Positions 7,936-17,331 of a stretch of DNA of 64,000 nt are shown piece by piece. The DNA lies in NCBI RefSeq assembly GCF_900100735.1, contig NZ_FNCJ01000001.1, forward strand, positions 1-64,000, written 5' to 3'. The position numbers and the translations under genes are program-made. The stretch comes from Paraburkholderia phenazinium. GTDB taxonomy: Bacteria > Pseudomonadota > Gammaproteobacteria > Burkholderiales > Burkholderiaceae. Every line of letters starts with the position of its first letter. Position 1 is the stretch's first letter. Under the pieces are notes generated by a model that was not told the DNA's origin, did no database searches, and saw only the letters and a program-made list of their open reading frames with translations.

Positions 7936-8979
7936 TCAAGCGCAAAACAGGCTGACCCCTCGCATCGAGGAATGCGCCGTCGCCCATGGCGTACCTGCAT
8001 GCACCCGGGGATCCAGATTGGCGAAACGCTTCGCCCAGGTGGCGGGATCCTCGTCGTGGTGAGTGAAGCGGATGTTCGCCAGCGCCGATTCGAAGCTTCG
8101 GCCGATGACATCGCTGACCTGCTGCTGATCTTCGAGCGCCGAGAACGAGACCTGGAGACTTGATGCGGAATCCGCGCATACCAGCATGATGAGGTCCTTG
8201 TCGATCTCGATCTCTCGCCAGAACTGCTCCAGATCGAAGAACCGGCCCCCTCGGAAATACCAACAAGCGTGCCACAGACAGCCCGGCCGGGGACCGAGTC
8301 TGGTGTCGTGGGGTGCAGGGGACTGCGCCCACGGCCGAGTTGAGACCGTGAGACGGAAGCTCGCGTCGTACTGCTTACTCGCGTGGTCAATTAGGTGCGC
8401 GTCGGCATGATTGTTGTGCACCCAATTATGGACAAGAACGTCCGACCATTGCTGATTCGGCCGCGAATGATCATTGAACGATGAAGTTGCTCGGAGGGCG
8501 CCGCGCTCAAGGTCACGCAGGGTTTGCTCCATGCGATCAAGATCGTCGTCATGCGGCCGGCGACAGTGACCGATTCGATTTCTGATCTGTTTAAGCTCCT
8601 CGATGCGGCCTGCCCAGATTTTTTGGGCTGGCAAATAGGAACCAAACAGCGGCCATTGGTCATGTGTGAGCTGAAGAAGTGGCGACGCGTCTAGGTACGC
8701 GAGTTGGTCCTGTGCGTCGGGCGTTTGCATGTAGTGATACGCCGCGTCCTGCTGTTGACGATTCGCCGAATTCGGCGGCAACCCGTCCGCCCATGCGCTG
8801 CCATGCGCGCTGCGCAATTCCACATAGATCAGTGAACGAAGCCAGGTCTCTAGTTGCCACCACCGGCTGTAAAGCGCCAATGCTGGAGCAGGTATCGCGC
8901 CGGTGTTCCAACCAGCCGACAGTGCTTGCTGAACCTGAACGGGCAGGTTCTGCCAGTCCGAAGCGTCTGATTGTGTCAT
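7936..8979 (-). CDS. Swt1-type HEPN domain protein, putative RNase
   Basis: A 347-aa protein whose first 150 residues look like the Swt1-family HEPN domain: a tryptophan-rich helix (WWQLETWLRSLIYVEL, about 40-55), a helix ending at about 130, and the catalytic-type R-x4-H motif as RNRIGH (R133 to H138). HEPN proteins with this motif are often metal-independent RNases in toxin-antitoxin, CRISPR and abortive-infection systems. The C-terminal half (about 180-347) is an unrecognised domain containing WHACWYFRGGRFF. It is the first of three minus-strand genes (down to 6364). An abortive-infection role is plausible but not shown. Confidence 0.65.
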   Translation of the reverse strand: MTQSDASDWQNLPVQVQQALSAGWNTGAIPAPALALYSRWWQLETWLRSLIYVELRSAHGSAWADGLPPNSANRQQQDAAYHYMQTPDAQDQLAYLDASPLLQLTHDQWPLFGSYLPAQKIWAGRIEELKQIRNRIGHCRRPHDDDLDRMEQTLRDLERGALRATSSFNDHSRPNQQWSDVLVHNWVHNNHADAHLIDHASKQYDASFRLTVSTRPWAQSPAPHDTRLGPRPGCLWHACWYFRGGRFFDLEQFWREIEIDKDLIMLVCADSASSLQVSFSALEDQQQVSDVIGRSFESALANIRFTHHDEDPATWAKRFANLDPRVHAGTPWATAHSSMRGVSLFCA

Positions 8980-9463
8980 GGGCTCCCCGATGGAGTGATC
9001 TCTTTGCGTTCTAGGGAGTGTAACCGGGCCGAGAGTTCGCCCTGCCGCTAACTATGTGATCGATCCGCCCTTCCCGCGACTTGGGTGGTCGAGCGTTTGC
9101 GTTGCGTCGCTCTGCGTTTGTTCATCCGATGGCTCTGGGTCGCTTCATCCACTTTTGCTGACGCCGCGGGTTCGCTGGTGGGGCTCGTTCCGGACGGTTT
9201 TTGTATCTCGCAAGATGTCTAACGTATCGATGTTTCACGTAAGCTCCGCAGTCATTTGGATTTTCCTATGACATTTTGGAGAATCTTAATCCGCCCATTT
9301 TTGGCAGTGACTGACTCCGATAGCGCGTCGGAACGGTCGATGAAATCGCTCGCATCGAGTGCGGAATACTGTACAAGGGCACGGAGGATCGATGTAGGTT
9401 AGGGCTGCTTATGGCTTTGCGATTCAGGACACAGGGACGTACGAACATGGAGTCACATCGACA
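8980..9463. other. Gap without a supported gene
   Basis: About 480 bases between the HEPN gene and the FRG gene. Reading frames here are short and do not resemble proteins. The base composition is lower in GC in places (around 9240-9300). It may hold the promoter of the HEPN operon near 8980-9060. Confidence 0.4.
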
Positions 9464-10957
9464 TCACTCCGAGAGTGTCTTTGCCGTGGGCTGTATGGAG
9501 TTGTCAAAGGCATATTTGTGAGCCACATATCGTGCTGAATTCTCGATGTGTGGGAAAACGGTGCTTTCATTGATGTTCAGCAGATCAAGTTCAGCGAGCA
9601 ACGATGCCTTGTTCCGAACACGAATCCGGTCAACCTGAATTGTGTTGCCGCCTCCCTCGTCGAAGACTGCGTCAATTCCAAACAACAAGAAGGCGCCCGA
9701 CTGCGACGAAATCCGGTCGTTCGACTTCTTCCCTTTCAGACAGATGATGCCACGAAGTGTGTCTGGATCGATGCGGTGTTCGAAGAAAGATTTTTCTTCC
9801 CTAATGAAATGTACGAGGCGCTTGATCGCCATCTGTTCGTTAAACGCACCGATATCAACAATTGAAAAATCGATCCGGTCCTTTTCTACCTTTGGCAGCC
9901 GCGCGAGATTTGCGATGCAGGCCGCTGAATCCGAGTCGAAATATTTGACTCGGTCACGCGGTAGCGAAAACAGAATGACTTCGCCTTCCTCCTCGCCGAC
10001 ATAGACGCCACCTTCCTTCTTTCCAAAGTTTCCCTTACATGCGAAATATAGTGCGATGAGCGGATTTGACGTGATGTCAAGAAGGCGAGTTGGGAGTGAG
10101 TAGTGCTGCATCCGCACGAGCTTGTCGAGCGTATAAACGTCGGGTTCAAATTCACGCGAATTGATCACGAGAAGCTCCCGATAGAGCAGATCCTCGTTAT
10201 CTAGGTAGAGGTAGTTGCCGTCTTTGTCTGTTCGAAACAGTGAGGGCTCAAGTTTGTAGCGCTTTCTCGCTGAATGCCCGCGATAGAAGATCTCGCGGCC
10301 GTCAGATCGTCGCTTCGACAGGACCGTGTCAATGAATTCCTGCACGCTACTAACAGATGCGATGTCCTGATCGGCCTCTCGTGCCAAAATTGCTTTCACT
10401 TCCTCCTGCGGCGGAGGTGCAGGGACGTCCGTCGGTGGAATCAGCTCTGCGGTTCGCAGCCGAGCTATCAGGTCTTCGTCCTTGACAGCCCAATGGGTAC
10501 GATTCATTTCCCATTCGCGTATGTCTAACAGTTCGGCGATCGGTTTTACGGTAGCGTAAGCGAGCGGCGGCATTGAATCATCGAATTCAAATTCAATGAG
10601 AATATCTCGGCCTCGCTCCTTGATCTCTTTTAGCCTGCCGATCCGCATGTCGCCGCCAATCACTGCCTCGTAGGCGAACAGACATGGGATGCTCTTGAGC
10701 ACCTCGATTGCGGACGGTGTGAGTGGCTTGAGCGTGCTTACAAGTTCGTCTGTTGTGAACTCGAGAAAGCGGCCTCGGTCTGCCTTATAGAAATTGTTAG
10801 TCCACGCGCCCTCGGCGCCAGTCACAATCAGGTTGTACATTTTGAAATTCGTCTCCGTCACGTGCCAAGCCACACCGCACGGTGGTTCGACATAATTAAC
10901 GTCCTTCGGTTGGACTGACCAACCGCCCGATGATCCATTTCGTGCACGTGCAGGCAT
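9464..10957 (-). CDS. FRG-domain protein
   Basis: A 497-aa protein with an FRG domain at about 205-400. It shows the namesake Phe/Tyr-Arg-Gly in IFYRGHS (223-229) and the conserved block QHYSLPTRLLDITSNPL (284-300) followed by IALYFAC. FRG domains are common in mobile-element and defence proteins and are thought to be enzymatic, but their reaction is not settled. The N-terminal 150 residues form a separate domain (GVAWHVTETNFKMYNLIV onwards) that I do not recognise. The gene stands alone, with a coding gap on either side, next to other defence-like cassettes. Confidence 0.7.
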   Translation of the reverse strand: MPARARNGSSGGWSVQPKDVNYVEPPCGVAWHVTETNFKMYNLIVTGAEGAWTNNFYKADRGRFLEFTTDELVSTLKPLTPSAIEVLKSIPCLFAYEAVIGGDMRIGRLKEIKERGRDILIEFEFDDSMPPLAYATVKPIAELLDIREWEMNRTHWAVKDEDLIARLRTAELIPPTDVPAPPPQEEVKAILAREADQDIASVSSVQEFIDTVLSKRRSDGREIFYRGHSARKRYKLEPSLFRTDKDGNYLYLDNEDLLYRELLVINSREFEPDVYTLDKLVRMQHYSLPTRLLDITSNPLIALYFACKGNFGKKEGGVYVGEEEGEVILFSLPRDRVKYFDSDSAACIANLARLPKVEKDRIDFSIVDIGAFNEQMAIKRLVHFIREEKSFFEHRIDPDTLRGIICLKGKKSNDRISSQSGAFLLFGIDAVFDEGGGNTIQVDRIRVRNKASLLAELDLLNINESTVFPHIENSARYVAHKYAFDNSIQPTAKTLSE

Positions 10958-10978
10958 GGCAAAAATCGGGTTCGGCTC

Positions 10979-11083
10979 TCAAGTAAACCTTATCCCGATT
11001 TCTGCCAGCATCGGCCTGCTAAGCATCGCGCAACTCGATACGCTGACCACCAGCAGCAGCATCAGACTGAATATGCTCTTCAT
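10979..11083 (-). CDS. Very small lipoprotein-like ORF, 34 aa
   Basis: The ATG at 11083 opens MKSIFSLMLLLVVSVSSCAM, which looks like a lipoprotein signal peptide with Cys18 as the lipid site, but the ORF ends after only 34 residues. It begins two bases after the stop of the ORF at 11086-11274. It may be a truncated lipoprotein or a genuine small one from a mobile element. Confidence 0.35.
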   Translation of the reverse strand: MKSIFSLMLLLVVSVSSCAMLSRPMLAEIGIRFT

Positions 11084-11085
11084 TA

Positions 11086-11274
11086 TCACGTCGCAACCAG
11101 CGATTTGCCCACGGCCCAGTATGTGTCCTTGCCGCTGACGAAATTCAGATGCTCGTCCGCGACCATCTGCGCCGACGCGTGCGTGGTAAAGCCCATGCTC
11201 TCTGGACTCGATCCGAGCATGACAGGTTTGGCAAAGCCATTTGCGTTTCCGCATCCATTCCAGACTCCGATCAT
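11086..11274 (-). CDS. Short ORF, possible gene remnant
   Basis: A 62-aa ORF ending SGKDTYWAVGKSLVAT. The composition looks protein-like (GFAKPVMLGSSPESMGFTTH), but no family is recognised. It directly precedes the small lipoprotein ORF, suggesting a fragment of a larger operon. The upstream part overlaps an integrase-like fragment in another frame, so a recombination junction probably lies near 11250. Confidence 0.3.
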   Translation of the reverse strand: MIGVWNGCGNANGFAKPVMLGSSPESMGFTTHASAQMVADEHLNFVSGKDTYWAVGKSLVAT

Positions 11275-11398
11275 GGCTCCGGTGCAGGAAGTAGTCGATC
11301 AGCGGTTCAAGAATCCCTGACGCGGTAAGAAGCGCAGGAATCTCGGTGTAGACGTTGGTTTCGTCCGTAAGGACCCGTGCTTTGATGCTGGCGAACAT
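11246..11398 (-). pseudogene. Possible N-terminal fragment of a tyrosine recombinase
   Basis: The first about 50 codons read MFASIKARVLTDETNVYTEI, then SGILEPLIDYFLHR and SLEWMRK, which resembles the N-terminal SAM-like region of island integrases. After that the frame loses sense. Identification is by general pattern only. Confidence 0.25.
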
Positions 11399-11852
11399 GG
11401 CTCGGCGGAAAAAATAAACATCCTATGCACGCATTAAGTCACCACGTTGAAGGTCGCAATCGGGAACACGTCCGGGGCGTCCGTGACACGCTAACGCCTT
11501 TTCAGCACAGCTGTCGCAGAGATCGGGCAGACGCCAAAAGCGGCAACGGCACCTCGCTTCGACCGATTCTCACGAAGCCCTGCTGTGCAAAGTAGGCTTG
11601 CCATCAAGGCAGGAATGACCGATGTCCGAGCGACTGCTACCGACTCGATGTCCCAGTTCTGCGACCCTAATCGGACGAAAATCGCTCGCTCGTGAAAGGC
11701 CGTTTTCGTTGTCATACCGGACCGTGGGCGACTTGGACACTTCACTCGCGTCGCAACAGAGGATTCGGCCATATTCGCCGAGACGTTGCAGGAACGGTCG
11801 TTGCGCGACGTGCCGCTGCCATGGTGTTACCTCCAGTGATCCGGTGCGCCGC
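11399..11852. other. Gap without a supported gene
   Basis: About 450 bases between recombinase debris and the MFS gene. Overlapping ORFs exist on both strands (for example 11491-11772 minus), but none looks like a known protein. It probably marks the left edge of the fluoride island. Confidence 0.35.
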
Positions 11853-13043
11853 TTAACCCTTCTCGCGACGCCAGCTCACGCAGACAAAGGCCGGTAAAGC
11901 CATCGCCTGTGTAATCACACAAAATGCGACGGCCCCGATTACCGACTGATCGTAGATCCAGCCAATGAGGGCGCTGCCCGCGAACCAGCAAACCCCGTAC
12001 ACCGCGGTGAACATGCCGAACGCGGAGGCCCTTCTCGACTGCGCAACCATCGGCGCGACCGCGGCAGGAATGATCGATTCATGCACGCCCATGCCCATCC
12101 CCCACAGCGCGGCGCCGAGAATCGCCAGACCGAAACTTCCACCGAGAAACACCAGCGGCGCGAAGAGTAGCGAGACGCCCGTCAACCCGATCAGCACCTT
12201 GAAGCCGTACCGGTCGAACAGACGGCCGAGCGCGAGCGACGCTCCGCCGCTCACGGCCATGGCTACAGCATAGAAAATCGGGATCCATTCCGTTGTCAGT
12301 GTGTGGTGTTTGACCCAGTGGTAGGCGATGAGCGGATAGTCGGCAAAGCCTGCCGCGACGAGACCTGCACCGCCGAGGTAGACCCAGTAAAGTGCCGGGA
12401 AGCTACCAGCCCCTGCTTCACCCGCCGCGCGCTGCTCCATGTCCTGGGGACGGGGAAAGACCAGACGCGCCACCGTGAGAAAACACAGATTGAACACGGC
12501 AGGCACGGCCAGGACGGCGAACGCCAGCCGGTAGTCGTCGCGTGTGGCGAGCACCGCCGCCACTGCAAGCGGCCCCACCATCGCACCGAACTGGTCACAG
12601 GCTTCGTGAATGCCGAAAGCCCATCCATATCCGCCGATGCGTTGCGCGGCGCTCGCGAGCATCACGTCACGGGGTGGATTGCGTATTGCCTTGCCGACGC
12701 GTTCAAGGATGATCAGGCACGCTGCCGCCTGCCAGCTGTGTGTCAACGCGAGTGCAGGCACCGCGGCCATCTGGACGATGTAGCCGAAGATCGTGATGGG
12801 CCAGAAGCGTCGCGTCGCGTCGGCCATCCTGCCGGAAACGACGCGCAGCCCGTAGCCGAGCAGCTCGCCGAACCCGACGACGACCCCGATGATTGTTGCC
12901 GATGCGCCCGCGGCTGCGAGGAAAGGGCCCAGGATACTGCGCGCGCCTTCGTACGTGAAATCGGCGAAGAAACTCAGGATACCCACCAGCGGCACAAAGC
13001 GCATCGCCCGCCGACTTCCGGAGCCTGCCGTCTGATTTTCCAT
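11853..13043 (-). CDS. MFS transporter, end of the fluoride-exporter operon
   Basis: A 396-aa major facilitator with about 12 hydrophobic segments. The loop between helices 2 and 3 reads GRMADATRRFWPIT, and the following helices carry RVGKAIRNPPRDVMLA, typical of drug/unknown MFS families. The cytoplasmic loop near the middle is rich in charged residues. The ATG at 13043 follows GGGAGG. It is the last gene of the run CLC-F, DUF190, 116-aa membrane protein, MFS, which sits behind fluoride riboswitch at 15219-15270, so it is probably fluoride-induced. The substrate cannot be told from sequence. Confidence 0.8.
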   Translation of the reverse strand: MENQTAGSGSRRAMRFVPLVGILSFFADFTYEGARSILGPFLAAAGASATIIGVVVGFGELLGYGLRVVSGRMADATRRFWPITIFGYIVQMAAVPALALTHSWQAAACLIILERVGKAIRNPPRDVMLASAAQRIGGYGWAFGIHEACDQFGAMVGPLAVAAVLATRDDYRLAFAVLAVPAVFNLCFLTVARLVFPRPQDMEQRAAGEAGAGSFPALYWVYLGGAGLVAAGFADYPLIAYHWVKHHTLTTEWIPIFYAVAMAVSGGASLALGRLFDRYGFKVLIGLTGVSLLFAPLVFLGGSFGLAILGAALWGMGMGVHESIIPAAVAPMVAQSRRASAFGMFTAVYGVCWFAGSALIGWIYDQSVIGAVAFCVITQAMALPAFVCVSWRREKG

Positions 13044-13071
13044 GCCACCTCCCAGAGAGCCATTGCCCGGC

Positions 13072-13422
13072 TCAACGGTCGGCCGCTCCGATCACCTCCG
13101 GATGAAGCCGTATATGTAGCAACACCCACCAGCGTTTGGGACAATCGTCGGCGATCGAGACCACTTGCGCCGGTTCCCCCTCCAAGGCCACAAAATGCAG
13201 CCTGACCGCGGTCTCATAGGCCCGTGCAGCGTCCGCTCGCATCCAGGCGATGACAAACGGCATCGTCAAGAGGCCGAACGCCCCGAACCAGAAGAGCGGG
13301 ACACTTTCGTAGACGGCATTCACGACAATGGACAGGACCCAGGCCATTGCCTCGGTCGCCACTAACGCGTACCCCAGCAGAGAGAACTTGCCCGTCAGGC
13401 GCAGCCTGGTTTGTGCGTTCAT
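13072..13422 (-). CDS. Small inner-membrane protein, 116 aa
   Basis: Two hydrophobic segments (about 14-36, LGYALVATEAMAWVLSIVV; and about 43-62, LFWFGAFGLLTMPFVIAW) followed by a soluble tail of about 55 residues. No family recognised. GGAG lies six bases before the ATG. It is placed between the DUF190 gene and the MFS gene (28 bases before the latter), so it belongs to the CLC-F operon and may be an accessory membrane protein. Confidence 0.6.
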   Translation of the reverse strand: MNAQTRLRLTGKFSLLGYALVATEAMAWVLSIVVNAVYESVPLFWFGAFGLLTMPFVIAWMRADAARAYETAVRLHFVALEGEPAQVVSIADDCPKRWWVLLHIRLHPEVIGAADR

Positions 13423-13458
13423 CGTCGACTCCGATGGTGTGGTCTGTCGGTCAGGTCA

Positions 13459-13797
13459 CTACGTCGGCAATTCACACGGCAGGAAAATCGCCCGGACATT
13501 GTCGAGCCCCTTGCCGTGCATGTTCCAGAAGTCACGCACCTTAGCCTCCAGGTCAATGAGCTCGATGCAATGAGGGAAACGGTGATGCGCAACCTCGATG
13601 TGTTCGTGATGAAGCCGGTCGCCTTTGAGGTAACCCGCATGGACACGATGCAGTAGCGCCTGCTCGATGCCTGCATTCTTCGCGTGGCGAAGTAAATGCG
13701 AGGCGAGACTTGGGCGCGACACCCGATGCCAGAAACGCGTCGGACGGGCACGTTCGGAGTGGTGAAAATACAGTCGAAGCGAAATCAGCTTGGTCAT
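13459..13797 (-). CDS. DUF190 family protein (first of three)
   Basis: A 112-aa protein with the DUF190 pattern: an N-terminal strand (LISLRLYFHHSE), a helix with HLLRHAKNAGIEQALLHRV, and the strand PHCIELIDLEAKVRDFW. DUF190 proteins resemble PII-type ferredoxin-like folds and are often found beside crcB or CLC-F fluoride genes; their function is unknown. It begins 28 bases after the CLC-F stop codon. Two more DUF190 genes occur at 23099 and 24999, also beside fluoride riboswitches. Confidence 0.65.
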   Translation of the reverse strand: MTKLISLRLYFHHSERARPTRFWHRVSRPSLASHLLRHAKNAGIEQALLHRVHAGYLKGDRLHHEHIEVAHHRFPHCIELIDLEAKVRDFWNMHGKGLDNVRAIFLPCELPT

Positions 13798-13825
13798 GAT
13801 GTCAATCAGCGAGAGTTCAAAGTGC

Positions 13826-15136
13826 TCAGGATTGCGCGGAAGCGGTCGCGGCCTTGCGGGCTGCGCGACGCAATGCGGGGATCTCGGCCAGGCGCATGCC
13901 GGCAGGCAGGAGTGGGTGTTTGGCATGGCCGACCCGTTGCGCGCGATAGATGCCCGTGTGCCCGGAGAAGAGGTAGCTGACGACACAGGCCAATGCGGCG
14001 TACACACCGATTTGCGGGCCAAAGAGTTCAACCGCCATCACAGTCGACGCGATCGGGGTATTCGCCGCGCCGGCGAACACCGCAACAAAACCGAGCCCCG
14101 CGAGCACCGGCACCGGCAACGCCAGCACGTGGCCCAGCGCATTGCCTAGCGTCGCGCCGATATAGAAGAGCGGCGTCACCTCTCCTCCTTTGAACCCGGA
14201 CGCGAGCGTCACCACTGTAAAGCCGAACTTGCCCGCGAAGTCATACACCGGCAGCGAACCGTTGAAAGCCTGCACGATGGTTGGAATGCCGAGACCCAGG
14301 AATTGCGGAACATTGAAGATCGTGGCGAAGATTGCCACGGCGGCACCGCCGATCAGCGGCCGGACCGGCGCGTAGGCGATCTTGCGCTTGATGAGCGCCG
14401 ACAACGCATGCGTTGAATCTGCAAAGAGCATCCCGACCACACCAAAGGCCATTCCAGCGACGATCGCGGATCCCATCCCAAGCGCCGTGAGGGGCGGCAC
14501 AAACGGGACCGCATAGACGGTGTGGTGAATGCCCCATAGGCGGCACACCACGTCGGCCATCACGGACGAAGCGAGACAGGTGAACAATGCGTCATAGCGC
14601 AGGCGGCCGATCGCGAGCACTTCAAGACCGAAGATCGCACCCGCGAGCGGCGTGCCGAAGACAGACGAAAAACCCGCCGCGATGCCGCCCATCAGCAGAA
14701 TGCGACGCTCCTCGCGCCCGAGGCCAAAGAGTTGCGTGACACGATCGGCCAGCGCCCCGCCCATCTGGACCGCCGTGCCTTCGCGGCCAGCCGAGCCACC
14801 AAACAGGTGGGTAATGACAGTGGCCACCAGGACAAGCGGCGCCATGCGCTTGGGCACGATCTTCTGCGGATCATGAATCTCGTCGATCAGCAGGTTGTTG
14901 CCGCCCTCGACACTCTTGCCAACGCGGTGATAGACCCAGCCGGTCAGGAACCCCGCGAATGGAAGCAGCCAGATGAACCAGGGGTGGTCCATTCGTGTAT
15001 CGGTTGCGCGATCCAGTGCAAAGAGAAAAAGCGCGGAGGCGGAGCCGGCCAGGGTGCCCAACACGCATGAAAGCAGCAGCCAGCGCACGAGATACGGCAC
15101 CATGGCGAACTGCTCGACAGACTTGAGATGTTTCAT
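13826..15136 (-). CDS. CLC-F type fluoride/proton antiporter
   Basis: A 436-aa CLC protein. The first ion-binding segment reads GGNNLLIDEIH (N80-N81) instead of the GSGIP of chloride CLCs, followed by HLFGGSAGREGTAVQMGG with the gating Glu at about 119 (GREG). The GNNL form and GREGTAVQMG are marks of the fluoride-specific CLC-F branch, which exports F- in exchange for protons. I start at the ATG at 15136 (MKHLKSVEQF); an in-frame GTG at 15208 lies in the riboswitch leader. It is the first gene behind fluoride riboswitch 15219-15270, which independently supports fluoride as substrate. Downstream are DUF190, a small membrane protein and an MFS gene. Confidence 0.88.
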   Translation of the reverse strand: MKHLKSVEQFAMVPYLVRWLLLSCVLGTLAGSASALFLFALDRATDTRMDHPWFIWLLPFAGFLTGWVYHRVGKSVEGGNNLLIDEIHDPQKIVPKRMAPLVLVATVITHLFGGSAGREGTAVQMGGALADRVTQLFGLGREERRILLMGGIAAGFSSVFGTPLAGAIFGLEVLAIGRLRYDALFTCLASSVMADVVCRLWGIHHTVYAVPFVPPLTALGMGSAIVAGMAFGVVGMLFADSTHALSALIKRKIAYAPVRPLIGGAAVAIFATIFNVPQFLGLGIPTIVQAFNGSLPVYDFAGKFGFTVVTLASGFKGGEVTPLFYIGATLGNALGHVLALPVPVLAGLGFVAVFAGAANTPIASTVMAVELFGPQIGVYAALACVVSYLFSGHTGIYRAQRVGHAKHPLLPAGMRLAEIPALRRAARKAATASAQS

Positions 15137-15218
15137 GATTTTCAGGTTCGATAGAACATCAAACCTGAGCGACAGGACGTCGCGTGGACGGCCTACGACC
15201 TCCTGCACTCAGGAATTC

Positions 15219-15270
15219 GTAGGCATCATCAGCCGAGGGGTCGGCGGTTGTTTGGAGGAATGCCATCTCC
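15219..15270 (-). promoter_or_regulatory. Fluoride riboswitch (crcB motif) controlling the CLC-F operon
   Basis: On the minus strand, the RNA starts GGAGATGGCATTCCTCC and ends GGCTGATGATGCCTAC, with the small GCCGAC/GTCGGC-like hairpin between. This matches the crcB motif: a 5' GG-GATGG stem, a loop with CC pairing and the conserved GCTGATG before CCTAC. Downstream is the block TTCCTGAGTGCAGGAGG, in which the AGGAGG can be masked by pairing, suggesting translational control. The first gene, CLC-F, is a known target of this riboswitch class. Confidence 0.9.
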
Positions 15271-15339
15271 AGCGGGCGTGATTTTAATCGAGGAACGCCG
15301 CATTGCGCAAGAATTACGCTATCGTCCACTCAAAGCAGG

Positions 15340-17331
15340 CTATACGAGTGTCAACGCCAGTATCGCCACAAGCAGACCGCCGACCAGTGCGAGATAGAAG
15401 TTCAGGTTGCCGGACTGTAATGCGCGCAGCCTGTCGGCACACCACGTCACGATCCGGACTGCTGGCTCGAAGAGATGCCGCTCGAAAAGGTCCGTCACGC
15501 CCTCGGAAAACACCAGTCGCTTGATGAAATATTCGCGCTGCGCATGTTCGCGCTCGGTGCTCATGGTCGGCTGATACACGAAGCTGTAGAACGTGCGCAT
15601 CGCATTCGAGAACGTCAGCGGCGTAGTTAGCGCATCACGGCCATGCTGGGTCATGCCGCCAAACCAGACCGCCGTGCGCCGCACCGGGCGCGTTCTCGTG
15701 AGCCGCAACAGCGCGAGCGGGATGAGCGCCAGCAACGGCATCACGATGATGAGCTTCGACGGCGAGATAAAGGCAAACTTGTCGGTCAGCGGCACCAGCA
15801 GCCATCCCGATACCATTGCCTGGGGACTGTTGGCCTGAAACAGCGTCTGGGCTCCGCTCGCCAGCGCGTTGAGCCACAACGGCGCACCAACGGCCACCGC
15901 AAGCACGCAAAGCCCTAGCACGCCGACGGCCACGGCACTTCGCCGGGGCACCGGACGTTGATAGTCCGGGTCCGGCATTCCCAACAGTCCCAGCCCGAAC
16001 AGCTTGATGAACGTCGCCAATCCCACCGCTGCAGCGAGTGCGAGGCCCGCACCGGCCAGCACTAGCGCAAGACGCCCGGTAAAAGCCGATAGATGAAAGC
16101 CTTGAAACACCGACTGGAACACATACCACTCGCTGACAAAGCCCGCTTGCGGGGGAATCGACGCCAGACTCATCACAGCGAACAGTGCGCCGAGCCCCAG
16201 CATGAAGCCGCTGTTTCTGATCCAGCCGCGCGGCACGATGTCGTAATTGCCTGTCGACGCCTGAATGCCGTCGGCGACCAGAAACAGCGCGCCTTTGGCA
16301 AGCGAATGTCCGGCGAGATGCAACAACGCGACGGTCCACGCGAGGCCGGCGAGATCGTTCAGATGATCGCTGCGAAAGAGTTGCGTCACGCCGAGCATCG
16401 CCACCGCAATCGACGCGTTCTCTGCGGACGAGTAGCTGAGCAACGCTCTCCAGTCGTCCTGCTGGAAAGCGAACAGGATCGCCAGCACCGCGCTGACAAC
16501 GCCAATCGCGATTGCGACCACGCCGAGCCCGAACGCCGTGCCGCTATCGTGAGCGACGCCCAGCCAGCTGTTCCAGCCGCGGCTCAGCGCGAAATAGGCC
16601 GCATTGAGTACGACGCCGGAGAACAGCACGCCCGTCGCACCACTGCCGCTCGAGTACGCACGCGGAAACCACTCGTAGAAAGGGATGAGGCCGAGCTTCG
16701 CGCCGAAGCCGATAAGCAACGCGATACCGGCCGCCCACGACAGAAGCGCTGAGGTCTGCGGCGCATGGGCGCTGAATGCGCCGAAGCCGATGGTGGCCGA
16801 CGCGTGGTCGAGTAGCAGAATCGCGAAGACCAGTGCAATCGCGCCCACCTCGAGCAGCGCGAGCATGAGCAGCACGGGTTTGCCACCGGCTTCACGCGCG
16901 CGCTCGCCGGCGAGCATCACCGCTCCCCCCAGGCTCATCACCTCCCAGGCGACGAGCATCGACATGCCGTCCTGCAGACCGAACACACCCAGTGCGCCGA
17001 GCAGGCTCAGCGATGCCCCCGCCCACCACGTGCCAGAACGGCCCGAGAGGGGCGAGCCAAGCCAGCAGGCGAAGATCGCCGGTACCAGACCGAAGCCGAG
17101 CAGCCAGAGCGCTGCGGGGTCGAGCGCGAAGGCGATGCGCTGCGAAGCGAGTGCAAACGGAAATTCAATGCGGGGGGGTGCGGTGGGCAAAGCGATCAGA
17201 CACGCAGCGACGCCCAGCACGCAGCCGGCGCTCAGCAGATATCGGAGCAACGGCCGGAGTGAGCGCATCGGCGACAGAATGGCGGTGGCGAGCCACAGGG
17301 CGCTCGCCGCCAGAATCAGGTCAACGCTCAA
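15340..17331 (-). CDS. HyfB/NuoL-like proton-translocating subunit
   Basis: A 663-aa protein with about 14-16 membrane helices and the antiporter-type domain of NuoL/HyfB. The motifs GFGAKLGLIPFYEWFPRA and LHLAGHSLAKGALFLVADG carry the conserved Lys and His residues of the proton path. The TTG at 17331 is a good start: GGAGG lies five bases upstream, and it overlaps the previous gene by 11 bases. It is the last gene of the six-gene Ehr-like operon behind riboswitch 22983-23039. In this family it would be a proton- or ion-pumping arm of the complex. Confidence 0.82.
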   Translation of the reverse strand: MSVDLILAASALWLATAILSPMRSLRPLLRYLLSAGCVLGVAACLIALPTAPPRIEFPFALASQRIAFALDPAALWLLGFGLVPAIFACWLGSPLSGRSGTWWAGASLSLLGALGVFGLQDGMSMLVAWEVMSLGGAVMLAGERAREAGGKPVLLMLALLEVGAIALVFAILLLDHASATIGFGAFSAHAPQTSALLSWAAGIALLIGFGAKLGLIPFYEWFPRAYSSGSGATGVLFSGVVLNAAYFALSRGWNSWLGVAHDSGTAFGLGVVAIAIGVVSAVLAILFAFQQDDWRALLSYSSAENASIAVAMLGVTQLFRSDHLNDLAGLAWTVALLHLAGHSLAKGALFLVADGIQASTGNYDIVPRGWIRNSGFMLGLGALFAVMSLASIPPQAGFVSEWYVFQSVFQGFHLSAFTGRLALVLAGAGLALAAAVGLATFIKLFGLGLLGMPDPDYQRPVPRRSAVAVGVLGLCVLAVAVGAPLWLNALASGAQTLFQANSPQAMVSGWLLVPLTDKFAFISPSKLIIVMPLLALIPLALLRLTRTRPVRRTAVWFGGMTQHGRDALTTPLTFSNAMRTFYSFVYQPTMSTEREHAQREYFIKRLVFSEGVTDLFERHLFEPAVRIVTWCADRLRALQSGNLNFYLALVGGLLVAILALTLV

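Noticed and set aside
11491..11897. ORFs on both strands left of the MFS gene
   Set aside because: Neither product resembles a protein family and no ribosome site is present.
13826..15136. An ordinary CLC chloride channel
   Set aside because: The GNNL and GREGTAVQMG motifs and the fluoride riboswitch point to the CLC-F fluoride branch.
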